A DNA stretch of 64,000 nucleotides from Pseudomonas koreensis (GTDB lineage: Bacteria > Pseudomonadota > Gammaproteobacteria > Pseudomonadales > Pseudomonadaceae), in the NCBI RefSeq assembly GCF_024169245.1, contig NZ_JALJWP010000001.1, positions 2,791,501 through 2,855,500 of the forward strand. Direction: 5' to 3'. Below are positions 43,691 to 52,590 of this stretch, one piece after another. The notes below the pieces were generated by a model, which worked only from the letters and a program-made list of their open reading frames with translations, did no database searches and was not told the DNA's origin. The first letter of the stretch is position 1; every line of letters begins with the position of its first letter. The position numbers and the translations under genes were made by a program.

Positions 43691-45340
43691 ATGTTGAAGC
43701 TAAAAGCCGTGCGCCCGGAATGGGTGACGTTGTTTGCCAGCGCCTTTTTGTTGATTGGTTTCAATCTGGTGCTGTGGCAACACTTGTTCGAGATCACTGC
43801 CGCCGATGGCAGGGGGATCGCCATGCGCTTGGCGTTCGGCGTGATGATCTTTGCCGCGTTCAATATCGTGCTGACGTTGTTCGCGTTCCGGCCGCTGCTT
43901 AAACCGCTATTGACCTTGTTGTTTGTGATCAGCGCTGGCGTGGCTTATTTCATGAGTCAATATGGCGTCATGATGGATGCAGGCATGTTTCGCAACTTCG
44001 CTGAAACCAACGTGACGGAAGTGCGTGATCTGCTCTCGCTGAAGTTGTTTGCCTATATTGTCTTGCTGGGTATTGTGCCGTGTTTGTTGTTGTGGAAAGT
44101 GCCGGTAAGTTATCGGCGCTGGCACCGTGAGTTGTTCAGCAAAGTTATTGTCAGTGTCGCCTCTGCGGCGGTGATTGGTGTTGTGGCACTGGCCAACTAT
44201 CAAGGCTTGTCTTCTCTGTTTCGCAATCACCACGAAATTCGCCTGATGCTGGTGCCGAGCAATTACATCGGTGCATCCATCGGTTACCTGCAGGAACAAG
44301 TCGTCTCGGCGCAGCAGCCGTTCATCAAGATCGGCGAGGATGCCCGGCGCAATCCCGACTTGCAGTTGCAGCCACGTAAGTCGCTGACCGTGCTGGTGGT
44401 CGGGGAAAGTGCGCGGGCGCAGAACTTCGGCATTCTCGGATACGACCGCGACACCACGCCGCAACTCGAGAAGGAAGCAGGCTTGATCGCCTTTACCGAT
44501 GTGCATTCCTGCGGCACGGAAACGGCGGTCTCGGTGCCGTGCATGTTCTCCAACATGGGCCGCAAGGATTACAACGCCAGCAAGGCCAGAAATGAAGAGG
44601 GCTTGCTCGACGTACTCAAGCGCGCCGGCATCGACGTGATCTGGCGCGATAACCAGTCCGGCTGCAAAGGCACTTGCGACCGCGTCACGGTGCAGGATGT
44701 CAGCAAGTTGCAGGACCCGGCATTGTGCGCCAACAGCGAATGCCGTGATGAAATCCTCCTGCAAGGTCTGCAAGGTTTCATCGATCATCTGAATAAAGAC
44801 ACCGTGCTGGTTCTGCACCAGATGGGCAGTCACGGCCCGGACTACTTCAAGCGTTATCCCAAGGAGTACGAACACTTCACTCCGGTCTGTGAAAGTAACG
44901 CGCTGAACAATTGCAGCCGGGAAAGTATCGTCAATGGCTACGACAACACGCTGGTGTACACCGACCATGTGTTGGCGAGCCTGATCGATGTGCTGCGCAG
45001 CAATCAGGACAAAGTCGACACCGCCATGCTCTATCTGTCGGACCACGGTGAATCGCTGGGCGAGTACAACCTGTTTCTGCACGGCACGCCTTACATGCTG
45101 GCGCCCGAGCAGCAGAAGCATGTAGCGATGCTGGCGTGGTTCTCCGACAGCTACCAGAAAGCCTATTCGGTCGACACGCACTGCCTGCAAATGAGCCGTG
45201 ACAAGCCGCTGAGTCAGGACAACCTGTTCCACTCGATGCTCGGCCTGCTCGAAGTGCGCAGCAGCGTCTATCAGCCGGCGCTGGACATGTTTGCCGGCTG
45301 TCGCGGCGCGGTGATCGATGGCGTGTTGGCCAAGCAGTGA
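43691..45340 (+). CDS. eptA: Lipid A phosphoethanolamine transferase
   Basis: A 549-residue inner-membrane enzyme that adds phosphoethanolamine to lipid A, lowering negative charge and giving polymyxin tolerance. Five N-terminal helices (to about residue 180) are followed by a periplasmic alkaline-phosphatase-like domain with VVGESARAQNFGILGYDRDTTP, nucleophile Thr276 (HSCGTETAVSVPCM) and LSDHGESLGEYNLFLHGTP. The ATG at 43691 gives the usual start; the in-frame codon 51 bp earlier lacks similarity. No pmrAB genes are adjacent, so regulation is from elsewhere. Confidence 0.93.
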   Translation: MLKLKAVRPEWVTLFASAFLLIGFNLVLWQHLFEITAADGRGIAMRLAFGVMIFAAFNIVLTLFAFRPLLKPLLTLLFVISAGVAYFMSQYGVMMDAGMFRNFAETNVTEVRDLLSLKLFAYIVLLGIVPCLLLWKVPVSYRRWHRELFSKVIVSVASAAVIGVVALANYQGLSSLFRNHHEIRLMLVPSNYIGASIGYLQEQVVSAQQPFIKIGEDARRNPDLQLQPRKSLTVLVVGESARAQNFGILGYDRDTTPQLEKEAGLIAFTDVHSCGTETAVSVPCMFSNMGRKDYNASKARNEEGLLDVLKRAGIDVIWRDNQSGCKGTCDRVTVQDVSKLQDPALCANSECRDEILLQGLQGFIDHLNKDTVLVLHQMGSHGPDYFKRYPKEYEHFTPVCESNALNNCSRESIVNGYDNTLVYTDHVLASLIDVLRSNQDKVDTAMLYLSDHGESLGEYNLFLHGTPYMLAPEQQKHVAMLAWFSDSYQKAYSVDTHCLQMSRDKPLSQDNLFHSMLGLLEVRSSVYQPALDMFAGCRGAVIDGVLAKQ

Positions 45341-45503
45341 GGCGTTTGCGGCCCATCGCGTCGATGCGACGGGCCTTTCTGTTTCTGCTGTCAGACTATT
45401 CTTGCTGACAGGCAAGACATTTCCTTACAGCTCTTGCCCTTCACAGGCGCGTAAATCGCCGGTGGCGATATATACTGCGCGCCATTCTTCAAGGGAGAGC
45501 CGT

Positions 45504-46637
45504 GTGGCTATCGATATTCACTGGATTCGCGACAACGAAAGCCTCGCGCAGTTTTGCGCCGAGTGGCAGCAACTGCCGTTCGTTGCCCTCGACACCGAAT
45601 TCATGCGGGTCGACACCTTCTACCCGATTGCCGGCCTGTTGCAGATTGGCGACGGCAAACGCGCCTACCTGATCGATCCGCTGACCATCAACGCCTGGCA
45701 ACCGCTGGCCGCATTGCTGGAAAACCCGGCGGTACTGAAAGTCCTGCACGCCTGCAGCGAAGATCTCGAAGTGCTGCTGCGCCTGACCGGCAGCCTGCCG
45801 GCGCCGCTGTTCGACACGCAACTGGCCGCCGCCTACCTGAACCTCGGCTTCTCGATGGGCTATTCGCGATTGGTGCAGGAGGTGCTCGGCATCGACCTGC
45901 CCAAGGGTGAAACCCGTTCCGACTGGTTGCAGCGTCCGCTGTCCGAAACCCAGATCAGCTATGCCGCCGAAGACGCCGTGCATCTGGCCGAGGTGTTCGT
46001 CGAGTTGCGGCCCAGGCTGTCCGACGACAAGTTCGCCTGGGTCCTCGAGGATGGCGCCGAACTGGTCGCCAACCTGCGCCGCGAAACCGATCCGTACGAG
46101 GTCTATCGCGAAGCGAAACTGGCGTGGAAGTTGTCCCGTGCGCAACTCGCCGTGCTGCGTGAGCTGTGTGCCTGGCGCGAAAAAGAAGCCCGCGCCCGCG
46201 ACTTGCCGCGCAACCGTATCGTCCGGGAACACTCGCTGTGGCCCTTGGCCCGCACGCAGCCGGATAACCTCGCGGCGCTGGGCAAGATCGAAGACATGCA
46301 TCCGCGTACCGTGCGTCAGGACGGTCAGTTTCTGCTTGATCTGATCAAGCGCTCTGGCAGTGTGGGGCCTGATCAATGGCCGCCGGCCGTGCCGGAGCCG
46401 TTGCCGATCGAAGCCGCTGCGTTGATCAAACAACTGCGCGCTTTGGGTCAGGCCGAGGCCGAACGCCTCGGGATTGCCCCGGAACTGATGCTGCGCAAGA
46501 AAACCCTCGAAGCCCTGGTCAAAAGCGGCTACCCCGAGGGGCCTTACCAATTGCCCGATTCGTTGCGTGGCTGGCGCCGCGAATTGCTCGGCCAGAAGCT
46601 GCTCGACAGCCTGACCACCGCCGGAGAACAGCCTTGA
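45504..46637 (+). CDS. rnd: Ribonuclease D
   Basis: A 3'-5' exonuclease that trims tRNA ends, 377 residues. The DEDDy nuclease domain has [10 protein letters not shown] (Asp30, Glu32), [18 protein letters not shown], and the final [13 protein letters not shown] motif. Two helical HRDC-type domains follow (about 205-370). The GTG at 45504 has a good GGGAG ribosome site and gives the expected N terminus; the longer upstream frame is unrelated. Its stop overlaps the TTG start of ycgL (TTGA). Confidence 0.95.
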   Translation: MAIDIHWIRDNESLAQFCAEWQQLPFVALDTEFMRVDTFYPIAGLLQIGDGKRAYLIDPLTINAWQPLAALLENPAVLKVLHACSEDLEVLLRLTGSLPAPLFDTQLAAAYLNLGFSMGYSRLVQEVLGIDLPKGETRSDWLQRPLSETQISYAAEDAVHLAEVFVELRPRLSDDKFAWVLEDGAELVANLRRETDPYEVYREAKLAWKLSRAQLAVLRELCAWREKEARARDLPRNRIVREHSLWPLARTQPDNLAALGKIEDMHPRTVRQDGQFLLDLIKRSGSVGPDQWPPAVPEPLPIEAAALIKQLRALGQAEAERLGIAPELMLRKKTLEALVKSGYPEGPYQLPDSLRGWRRELLGQKLLDSLTTAGEQP

Positions 46638-46927
46638 AACGTATTTGTTCCATCTACCAAAGCTCCAAGCGCAGCGGCATGTATCTCTATGTGCTCAAGA
46701 GCGATGCGCTGGAGCGCGTGCCGGAAGCGCTGATGCTGGCGTTCGGCAAGCCGAAACATTCCTTCGATCTGGTGCTGTCGCCTGAGCGCAAACTGGCCAG
46801 CGAAGACATCACCGTGGTCCTGGAAAACCTCGACAAGCAGGGCTATCACCTGCAGATGCCACCGGCCGAGGACGAGTACATCGAGCACTTGCCCGAAGAG
46901 TTGCTGCGACGCAACGACCCGGTCTGA
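46634..46927 (+). CDS. YcgL domain protein
   Basis: A 97-residue protein of the YcgL family ([21 protein letters not shown], then [13 protein letters not shown]), a small fold of unknown function found next to rnd in gamma-proteobacteria. The start is probably the TTG at 46634, coupled to the rnd stop. Linkage to RNase D suggests a role in RNA or cell-surface stress physiology, but this is unproven. Confidence 0.88.
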   Translation: MKRICSIYQSSKRSGMYLYVLKSDALERVPEALMLAFGKPKHSFDLVLSPERKLASEDITVVLENLDKQGYHLQMPPAEDEYIEHLPEELLRRNDPV

Positions 46928-47032
46928 CCCGCGAGGCCCTGTCCTGGGCCTCGGTTAACCCTGGAACTGTTTTTACCGCGATGGCCGGACCGAACCCGGC
47001 GGCCGTCTGCACGGTTTGCGAAAGGTTTGAAG

Positions 47033-47965
47033 ATGCGCGTTCTGATTGCCGAACACGACCACGCGATATACGCCCGACTGCTGCGTCAGGCGCTGCCCGA
47101 ACTGGAAGTCCTGACCAGCGGCGACTCCGCCGAACTGGCCCGTCAGGCCGCTGATTGCCCGGTGTGGCTGGGCCAGCCGGATCTGCTGGCGACCCTGTTG
47201 CGTCAGGGGCATCAACCGCAATGGCTGCAATCGACCTGGGCCGGCATCACGCCACTGCTCGCCGATGGCTTGCGCCGCGATTATCGCCTGACCCGCGCGG
47301 TGGGCATTTTCGGTCAGGTCATGGCCGAATACGTGCTGACCTACATCCTCGGCCACGAGCGCGAAGTGCTGGCGCGGCTGGTCAGCCAGGTCGAGCGTAA
47401 GTGGGACAACCGCAGCGGCCAGAGTCTGGTCGGGCGCAAGGTGCTGATCGTCGGCACCGGTGACATCGGCCAGAGTGTCGCGCAGTTTCTGCTGCCGTTC
47501 GGCGTCGAACTATACGGCATCGCCAGCAGTGCCCGCGAACAGGCGCCGTTTGTCGAAGTGGGTGCGCTGGCCGATCTGCCACGGCTAGTCGGTGAGGTGG
47601 ATTATGTGGTCAATCTGCTGCCGAACACCGAACACACCCACGATATTTACGACGCGGCGCTGTTCAAGCAATTCAAACCGACCGGCTTGTTCATCAACGC
47701 CGGACGCGGGGTTGCGGTGGTCGATGCCGATCTGGTCGAGGCCTTGAAAGAAGGGCACCTGGCCGGCGCGGTGATCGACGTTTGCCGTCAGGAGCCATTG
47801 CCGCAACGTCACCCGTTCTGGACCGCGTGGGGCTTGCTGCTGACCGGGCACAGCTCGGCACCGACATCGCCGGTGCTGATGGTGGATTTGTTTGTGCAGA
47901 ACCTGAAGGCGTACGAGGCGGGAGAGGCGTTGCGCGGGGAAGTGGATTTCACCCGCGGTTACTGA
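47033..47965 (+). CDS. D-2-hydroxyacid dehydrogenase (GhrA-like)
   Basis: A 310-residue NAD(P)-dependent 2-hydroxyacid dehydrogenase. The Rossmann motif VLIVGTGDIGQSVAQFLLPFG lies at about 138-158, with NLLPNTEHTHDIYD, the catalytic Arg in NAGRGVAVVD, and a C-terminal GHSSAP with the catalytic His. It resembles glyoxylate/hydroxypyruvate reductases (GhrA) rather than phosphoglycerate dehydrogenase. It follows ycgL and precedes a nitroreductase gene; substrate unknown. Confidence 0.88.
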   Translation: MRVLIAEHDHAIYARLLRQALPELEVLTSGDSAELARQAADCPVWLGQPDLLATLLRQGHQPQWLQSTWAGITPLLADGLRRDYRLTRAVGIFGQVMAEYVLTYILGHEREVLARLVSQVERKWDNRSGQSLVGRKVLIVGTGDIGQSVAQFLLPFGVELYGIASSAREQAPFVEVGALADLPRLVGEVDYVVNLLPNTEHTHDIYDAALFKQFKPTGLFINAGRGVAVVDADLVEALKEGHLAGAVIDVCRQEPLPQRHPFWTAWGLLLTGHSSAPTSPVLMVDLFVQNLKAYEAGEALRGEVDFTRGY

Positions 47966-47973
47966 GGTGTCAT

Positions 47974-48053
47974 CAAAAGATCGCAGCCTTCGGCAGCTCC
48001 TACAGGGGGAATGCATTCCAGATGTAGGAGCTGCCGAAGGCTGCGATCTTTTG
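47974..48053. repeat. REP pair, family B
   Basis: Two facing copies of the unit GTAGGAGCTGCCGAAGGCTG with a CGATCTTTTG extension, joined by a short spacer, between convergent genes. Nearly identical to the element at 50363-50442. Confidence 0.92.
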
Positions 48054-48057
48054 CTTT

Positions 48058-48651
48058 TTAAAGGGTGAAATCGCCCTCAGTCACCAGTTCACTCAGCGGA
48101 CGACGCGGGCTTGGTGTTTCGCGGGCTTGCAGGTATTCAGCCAGGGTTGCCTTGTCACCGAGTTTGCCCACCGCCACCGCCGCGTGCAGGGCGTACTCCT
48201 CGGGAATATTGAGTTCCTTGCGGGTCAATTCCTGATCGAAGCCGGCCATGCCATGGGTGTGCCAGCCGCTGAGGCTCGCTTGCAGGGCCAGATGGCCCCA
48301 GGCCGAACCGGTATCGAAGGTGTGCCACAGCGCTGGGGATTCTTCCGCTGCACCCGGCGCAGTGAACGTGGTCTTGGAAATAACGATCACCAGCGCCGAA
48401 GCATGCTGCGCCCAGCTGCGGTTGAATTCGTTGAGCAGGCCCAGATAACGCTGCCAGTTCGGCGTATCGCGACGTGCATAGAGGAAGCGCCACGGTTGCG
48501 AGTTGTACGCCGACGGCGCCCAGCGCGCGGCTTCGAAGAAACTCAGCAGGGTCTCTTCAGCAATCGCTTCGCCGGTGAAGGCGCGCGGCGACCAGCGCTC
48601 GGTGAACTGCGGGTGAATGGCGTAATCGGCAACGCGAGGGTTGGCACTCAT
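48058..48651 (-). CDS. Nitroreductase family FMN protein
   Basis: A 197-residue nitroreductase-fold protein with FTGEAIAEETLLSFFEAARWAPSAYNSQPWRFLYA, the flavin-binding opening, and a C-terminal AVAVGKLGD strand. It is of the small, single-domain type with no sign of a fused partner. The ATG at 48651 gives the conserved start; the longer frame has a non-conserved head. It lies between the hydroxyacid dehydrogenase and ycgN genes. Substrate unknown. Confidence 0.88.
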   Translation of the reverse strand: MSANPRVADYAIHPQFTERWSPRAFTGEAIAEETLLSFFEAARWAPSAYNSQPWRFLYARRDTPNWQRYLGLLNEFNRSWAQHASALVIVISKTTFTAPGAAEESPALWHTFDTGSAWGHLALQASLSGWHTHGMAGFDQELTRKELNIPEEYALHAAVAVGKLGDKATLAEYLQARETPSPRRPLSELVTEGDFTL

Positions 48652-48816
48652 GCACGGATTCCTTGCAACGGATGGGTAAGAAGTTCGCTGCAAAACCCTA
48701 CTGGGCGGCGCTGGGGCTGACAAGCGGATTTACCGACAGTCGCCAGCGCTTGGCCCTCGCGCTCCCTGGCACTAGACTGGCGGCCTTTTCACCAACTTGA
48801 TGTTGATGCTTGAACC

Positions 48817-49266
48817 ATGGCCGCGATAGTCGAACCGTTCTGGAAACGCAAAACCCTCGATCAACTCGATCACGAGGAATGGGAATCGCTGTGCGACGGC
48901 TGCGGTTTGTGCTGTCTGCAAAAGCTTGAGGATGAGGAAGACAACAGCGTCTATTACACGCGCATCGCCTGCAAACTGCTGGATCTGAAGACCTGTCAGT
49001 GCAGCGATTATCCGAACCGGATCAAGTTTGTCCCGGACTGCATCCAGCTCACCCCGGGGCAGGCGGAAGAGTTCAAATGGCTGCCGCCGACCTGCGGTTA
49101 TCGTCTGGTCAGCGAGGGCAAGGATCTACCGTTATGGCATCACTTGGTGTGTGGCGACCGCGACGCGGTGCACCATGAGCGGATTTCCCAATCCGGGCGA
49201 ATGCTCGCCGAAGGTAGCGTGGCGGAGGATGACTGGGAAGATCATCTGATTTTTCGCGCGGGTTAA
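48817..49266 (+). CDS. YcgN family cysteine-cluster protein
   Basis: A 149-residue protein with the family cysteine signature [12 protein letters not shown] (about 28-39) and later Cys in CQCSDYPNR and CIQL, suggesting a zinc or iron-sulfur site. YcgN is conserved beside ycgL and rnd in many gamma-proteobacteria, but its function is unknown. It is a single transcription unit here, separated from the nitroreductase by a divergent gap. Confidence 0.9.
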   Translation: MAAIVEPFWKRKTLDQLDHEEWESLCDGCGLCCLQKLEDEEDNSVYYTRIACKLLDLKTCQCSDYPNRIKFVPDCIQLTPGQAEEFKWLPPTCGYRLVSEGKDLPLWHHLVCGDRDAVHHERISQSGRMLAEGSVAEDDWEDHLIFRAG

Positions 49267-49285
49267 TAGTTACAGGATTCGAAAC

Positions 49286-49357
49286 CGCTATCGCGAGCAG
49301 GCTCACTCCTACAGGTGAACGCATTTCAATTGTAGGAGTGAGCCTGCTCGCGATGGC
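49286..49357. repeat. REP pair (REPIN), family A
   Basis: Facing units CGCTATCGCGAGCAGGCTCA and TGAGCCTGCTCGCGATGGCG with a short spacer, between ycgN and a convergent small gene. Confidence 0.9.
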
Positions 49358-49384
49358 GTCATTCGCCTCAACGCAATCTTTGAT

Positions 49385-49762
49385 TCAAACGCCGGCTTTC
49401 GGCGAGGTCAGCGAATCATTGCCGGTAACAGTCGCCGTTTCCGTGGCCACTTCGGCATTGGTTTTCAGCTTGTTCAGTTCTTCCCCGGCGCGTTCGATCT
49501 TCGCCCGTACGTTGCTCATGTCCTGACGGCCTTTTTCCAACAGGCTTTTCGCCGAGCAGTGGCCGGTGATACCACGGGCCACGGCCATGCCGCCGAGCGC
49601 CACTTGAATCAGGCCGAACACGCCGCCACGGCGCAGGCCCTTGCCGACCATCAGCACGCCGCCGGTCAACGAGCCGACGCGCTCCCAGCCATGCACGTTC
49701 TTGTGCGAAGGCGACTGGAACGGGGTGGATTCGATGCGTTCTACGCGTTTGAGCTCGCTCAT
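49385..49762 (-). CDS. DUF2892-type (YgaP-like) small membrane protein
   Basis: A 125-residue protein with NVHGWERVGSLTGGVLMVGKGLRRGG and a paired hydrophobic helix region (about 28-68) resembling the DUF2892/YgaP membrane domain. The C-terminal half is a soluble helical tail rich in Lys, Glu and Thr. The function is unknown. It is a single gene upstream-facing to the RNA methyltransferase gene. Confidence 0.7.
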   Translation of the reverse strand: MSELKRVERIESTPFQSPSHKNVHGWERVGSLTGGVLMVGKGLRRGGVFGLIQVALGGMAVARGITGHCSAKSLLEKGRQDMSNVRAKIERAGEELNKLKTNAEVATETATVTGNDSLTSPKAGV

Positions 49763-49843
49763 GATCTATCTCCAGGCAGGGTGCGATTGATAGATAAGCT
49801 GACTGCCGGGGCGGTCAGCTTGTTCCATCGAATGTGCGACGCT

Positions 49844-50314
49844 TCAGCGGAATTTCGGCCCGGAGCGGGTGTTCAAGCCTTTGGCCATGCGGTCGTAGAG
49901 CACAACGTTGACCGTGGCGGCGAGGTTCATGCAGCCGGTGGTCGGGATGTACACGACGTCTTCGCACCAGTCGCGAATCTCTTTATCCAGCGAGCCGTCT
50001 TCCGGGCCGAAGATGTACAGGGCGCGGTCGGGGTGGGTGTATTCCGGCAGCGGCCGGGCGCCTTCGACCAGTTCTACCGCGACGGGCACGCAGTTGAGCG
50101 GGAGGATTTTTTTCAGGTCGTCGATGCCGATCAGCGGGATGTCGTAGTGCACGCGTTTGGTGTCGGTGACGAAATCGGCGGCGCGTTCATAACGCTTGCC
50201 GGTGTAGAACACCGACGCCACGCCATAACAGCCTGCGGCGCGCATCACCGAACCGACGTTCTCCGGTGATTTGGGGTTATACAAACCAATGCAGCTGTAC
50301 CGTTTGTCTGCCAC
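49844..50314 (-). CDS. TrmH/SpoU-family RNA methyltransferase
   Basis: A 156-residue SPOUT-fold methyltransferase with N-terminal IGLYNPKSPENVGSVMRAAGC (motif 1), FGPEDGSL (motif 2) and PTTGCMNLAATVNVVLYDR (motif 3), the trefoil-knot SAM site. The short length without an extra RNA-binding domain matches TrmL-like tRNA 2'-O-methylases, but the target is not certain. The start is the GTG at 50314, preferred over an ATG 51 bp upstream whose extra residues are unlike the family. Confidence 0.88.
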   Translation of the reverse strand: MADKRYSCIGLYNPKSPENVGSVMRAAGCYGVASVFYTGKRYERAADFVTDTKRVHYDIPLIGIDDLKKILPLNCVPVAVELVEGARPLPEYTHPDRALYIFGPEDGSLDKEIRDWCEDVVYIPTTGCMNLAATVNVVLYDRMAKGLNTRSGPKFR

Positions 50315-50362
50315 GAGCGGGGTGCCTTCGGGAAAAAGAGGGCGATTATACGGGGATAAGAT

Positions 50363-50442
50363 CAAAAGATCGCAGCCTTCGGCGGCTCCTACAGTTGAAT
50401 GGCGTACACCGTGTAGGAGCTGCCGAAGGCTGCGATCTTTTG
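50363..50442. repeat. REP pair, family B
   Basis: Two facing copies of the GTAGGAGCTGCCGAAGGCTG-type unit (the left one with GGCGGC), separated by about 22 bp. Confidence 0.92.
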
Positions 50443-50445
50443 CTT

Positions 50446-50817
50446 TTAATCTTCTTTTTTCATCAGGCCAGCCAGGGCTGCAAACGGGTTATGCGTGGCC
50501 TTGGCGATCTTCGGTGTGCTCAGCGAGCCGTCACCGAAATACTGCTGGTCGGTGTAGCGCGAATGCTCATTGTCGTGGCAATACAGGCACAACAGCTCCC
50601 AGTTCGAGCCGTCCTGCGGGTTGTTGTCGTGGTTGTGGTCACGGTGGTGCACGGTCAGTTCGCTCAGGCGCTTGCCGGAAAACTCACGGGCGCAGCGGCC
50701 GCAGACATGCGGATACATCTTCAGAGCCTTGTCGCGGTAGCCCATTTCCTTGTCGCGCTGGTTGTCGGCGAGGATGCGGTCCAGCTTCGACGTGTTGGTG
50801 GGGGTGGACGAACTCAT
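50446..50817 (-). CDS. yajD: YajD family HNH nuclease
   Basis: A 123-residue protein with the YajD-type HNH motif: VCGRCAREF, LTVHHRDHNHDNNPQDG and WELLCLYCHDNEH, giving two zinc-binding CxxC pairs and the catalytic HH-N-H. YajD proteins are found as single genes in gamma-proteobacteria; their target is unknown. It is transcribed toward a REP element. Confidence 0.92.
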   Translation of the reverse strand: MSSSTPTNTSKLDRILADNQRDKEMGYRDKALKMYPHVCGRCAREFSGKRLSELTVHHRDHNHDNNPQDGSNWELLCLYCHDNEHSRYTDQQYFGDGSLSTPKIAKATHNPFAALAGLMKKED

Positions 50818-50865
50818 GGGTTCACCTTTGTAAAAGACTGATGACGGTTATGCGCAGAGTTTAGC

Positions 50866-51552
50866 TCAGCCCTTGAGCTTCTCGGCAATCCAGATCGTAT
50901 GGCGGGTGCCCTTGTTGCCGTGGGCGAACACCTGAACTTCTTCGGCCTTGAAACCGGCCTTCTTCAATTTGTCGGAAAACTGCCGATCAGCGCTGGCCGA
51001 CCACACGGCGAGCACGCCTTTGGGGCGCAGGGCCTTGGCGCAGGCATTCAGACCAGCGGCCGAGTACAACCAACTGTTGGCTTTCTGGGTCAGGCCTTCA
51101 GGGCCGTTGTCGACGTCGAGCATGATCGCGTCGAACCCGTTCGGCTCGCTTTGCAGCACCTTGGCCACGTCTTCCATGCGGATCACCGTGCGCGGATCGA
51201 GCAATGGCCGGCCGGACTTTTCTCCGAGCGGGCCGCGATTCCACTCGACCACGCCGGGCACGAGCTCAGCGACCACCACTTCGGCGGCCTTGCCCAGATG
51301 CTTGAGCGCGGAGGCGAGGGTGAAACCCATGCCCAGGCCACCGATCAGCACTCGCGAATTCGGGCGCCCGGCGACCTTGCGGCAGGGGATTTCGGCCAGT
51401 GCATCTTCGGAACCGTGCATACGAGTATTCATCAACTGCCCGCCATCGCCGCCCTGGATCTTGATGACGAAGTCCTCGCCATACTCGAACAGGCACAGGG
51501 CACCGCCGTTTTCGGGGATCGGGGTGGTGTCGAGCAGAACGAAACGTTTCAT
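50866..51552 (-). CDS. Spermidine-synthase-like SAM-dependent protein
   Basis: A 228-residue Rossmann-fold protein with VLIGGLGMGFTLASALKHL (about 75-93, SAM/dcSAM-binding glycine motif) and IMLDVDNGPEG (about 140-150). It is similar to the catalytic domain of spermidine synthase but lacks the full polyamine-binding part, so it is probably a divergent methyltransferase-like family member. The ATG at 51552 gives the conserved start. It is divergent from a secreted proline-rich protein gene. Confidence 0.75.
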   Translation of the reverse strand: MKRFVLLDTTPIPENGGALCLFEYGEDFVIKIQGGDGGQLMNTRMHGSEDALAEIPCRKVAGRPNSRVLIGGLGMGFTLASALKHLGKAAEVVVAELVPGVVEWNRGPLGEKSGRPLLDPRTVIRMEDVAKVLQSEPNGFDAIMLDVDNGPEGLTQKANSWLYSAAGLNACAKALRPKGVLAVWSASADRQFSDKLKKAGFKAEEVQVFAHGNKGTRHTIWIAEKLKG

Positions 51553-51632
51553 GGAAATCTCTAAAAGGGGGAAGGCAAGCAGGCGCGTTGGGAGTAGCCT
51601 GAGCACAGACTAAAGGCCAAACGGAGCCCTTG

Positions 51633-51917
51633 ATGAAGCGCACCATTCTAACGGTCATTACCCTGGCCGCGCTCGCGATTACTGCGGTGCAGGCGCAACA
51701 GAGCATTCCTGTCAGCCCGACGCCGCAACCCGGTTCGCCCGGCACCGCGACGCCGACACCCTATCCGCAGATCACCCCGATCACTCTGCCCAAATCGGGC
51801 GCCGGCAGCGGCAGCCCGCCGCTGGTACCGATCGAAGTGCCCAGCCCGCCGAGCAAGGATCAACCGGTGCCGGGCATCGAGCCGAATGGCAACAAGGTCA
51901 AATCCCCGGGCGGTTAA
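51633..51917 (+). CDS. Secreted proline-rich small protein
   Basis: A 94-residue protein with a signal peptide (MKRTILTVITLAALAITAVQA, cut near residue 21). The mature part is disordered and rich in Pro, Ser, Gly and Thr (PTPQPGSPGTATPTPYP), with no recognised domain. Its final TAA shares the TTAA palindrome with the stop of the convergent cyclic-nucleotide-binding gene. Function unknown. Confidence 0.7.
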   Translation: MKRTILTVITLAALAITAVQAQQSIPVSPTPQPGSPGTATPTPYPQITPITLPKSGAGSGSPPLVPIEVPSPPSKDQPVPGIEPNGNKVKSPGG

Positions 51918-52387
51918 ACCTGTTGTGCGGCGAGTTGGCCGTCGGCCATGCGCAGGCGTTTGGACAATGAAACGGCGAGGGCGCGGATGATCTTTGCGGC
52001 GATTTTCGGTGCGTCGTTGAGCATTTTTTCCAGCGAGTCCTTGCCCAGATTGAGCAACTGACAATGGCTCGCCGCGATGCACGTGGCGGAACGGCGCTCG
52101 CCATCGAGCACGGCCATTTCACCGAAGGCCCGGCCGCTGCGCAGGGTGGCCATGGTGATGACCTGACCGTCGACGCCGGTTTTCTGCACGGCGACCTGGC
52201 CGGTGTGGATGATGCACATGAAACTGCCGGCATCGCCCTCGCGAAAAATCGCTTCGCCTTCAGCCACGGTGCTGATGCTGAAGTAGCCGGAAGCGGCCGC
52301 GAAGTCGGCCAGCTGCAATTGATCGAACAGGCCACAGTCCATCAGCCAGTCGCGGATTTCGTTGTTCAGTAAGGTCGGTTCGGACAT
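51914..52387 (-). CDS. Cyclic nucleotide-binding domain protein
   Basis: A 157-residue CNMP-binding domain with FREGDAGSFMCIIHTGQVAV and the phosphate-binding cassette GRAFGEMAVLDGERRSAT (about 90-107). There is no visible output domain, unlike CRP-type regulators, so it probably acts as a single-domain sensor by binding cAMP or cGMP. The last bases are shared with the opposing secreted protein gene. Confidence 0.85.
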   Translation of the reverse strand: MSEPTLLNNEIRDWLMDCGLFDQLQLADFAAASGYFSISTVAEGEAIFREGDAGSFMCIIHTGQVAVQKTGVDGQVITMATLRSGRAFGEMAVLDGERRSATCIAASHCQLLNLGKDSLEKMLNDAPKIAAKIIRALAVSLSKRLRMADGQLAAQQV

Positions 52388-52433
52388 GTCGATGCGGTCT
52401 TTTTGTTTTCACATTTCAAGGTTTACACCCATC

Positions 52434-52528
52434 CCCTGTGGGAGCGAGCCTGCTCGCGAAAGCGGTTGGTCTGACACCGATGATGTGAATGACAGATCGC
52501 ATTCGCGAGCAGGCTCGCTCCCACAGGG
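52434..52528. repeat. REP pair (REPIN), family A
   Basis: Facing units CCCTGTGGGAGCGAGCCTGC and GCAGGCTCGCTCCCACAGGG with their GCTCGCGAA cores, separated by about 35 bp. Confidence 0.92.
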
Positions 52529-52590
52529 AGGTTTCCGGTGTATCGGCCTGCGCGGTCTGCTGTTAAGACCCAAGCCACCCACAGAGTTCC

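Noticed and set aside
43907..45415. 502-residue minus-strand open frame over eptA
   Set aside because: eptA is certain on the plus strand; the antisense frame has composition of a shadow.
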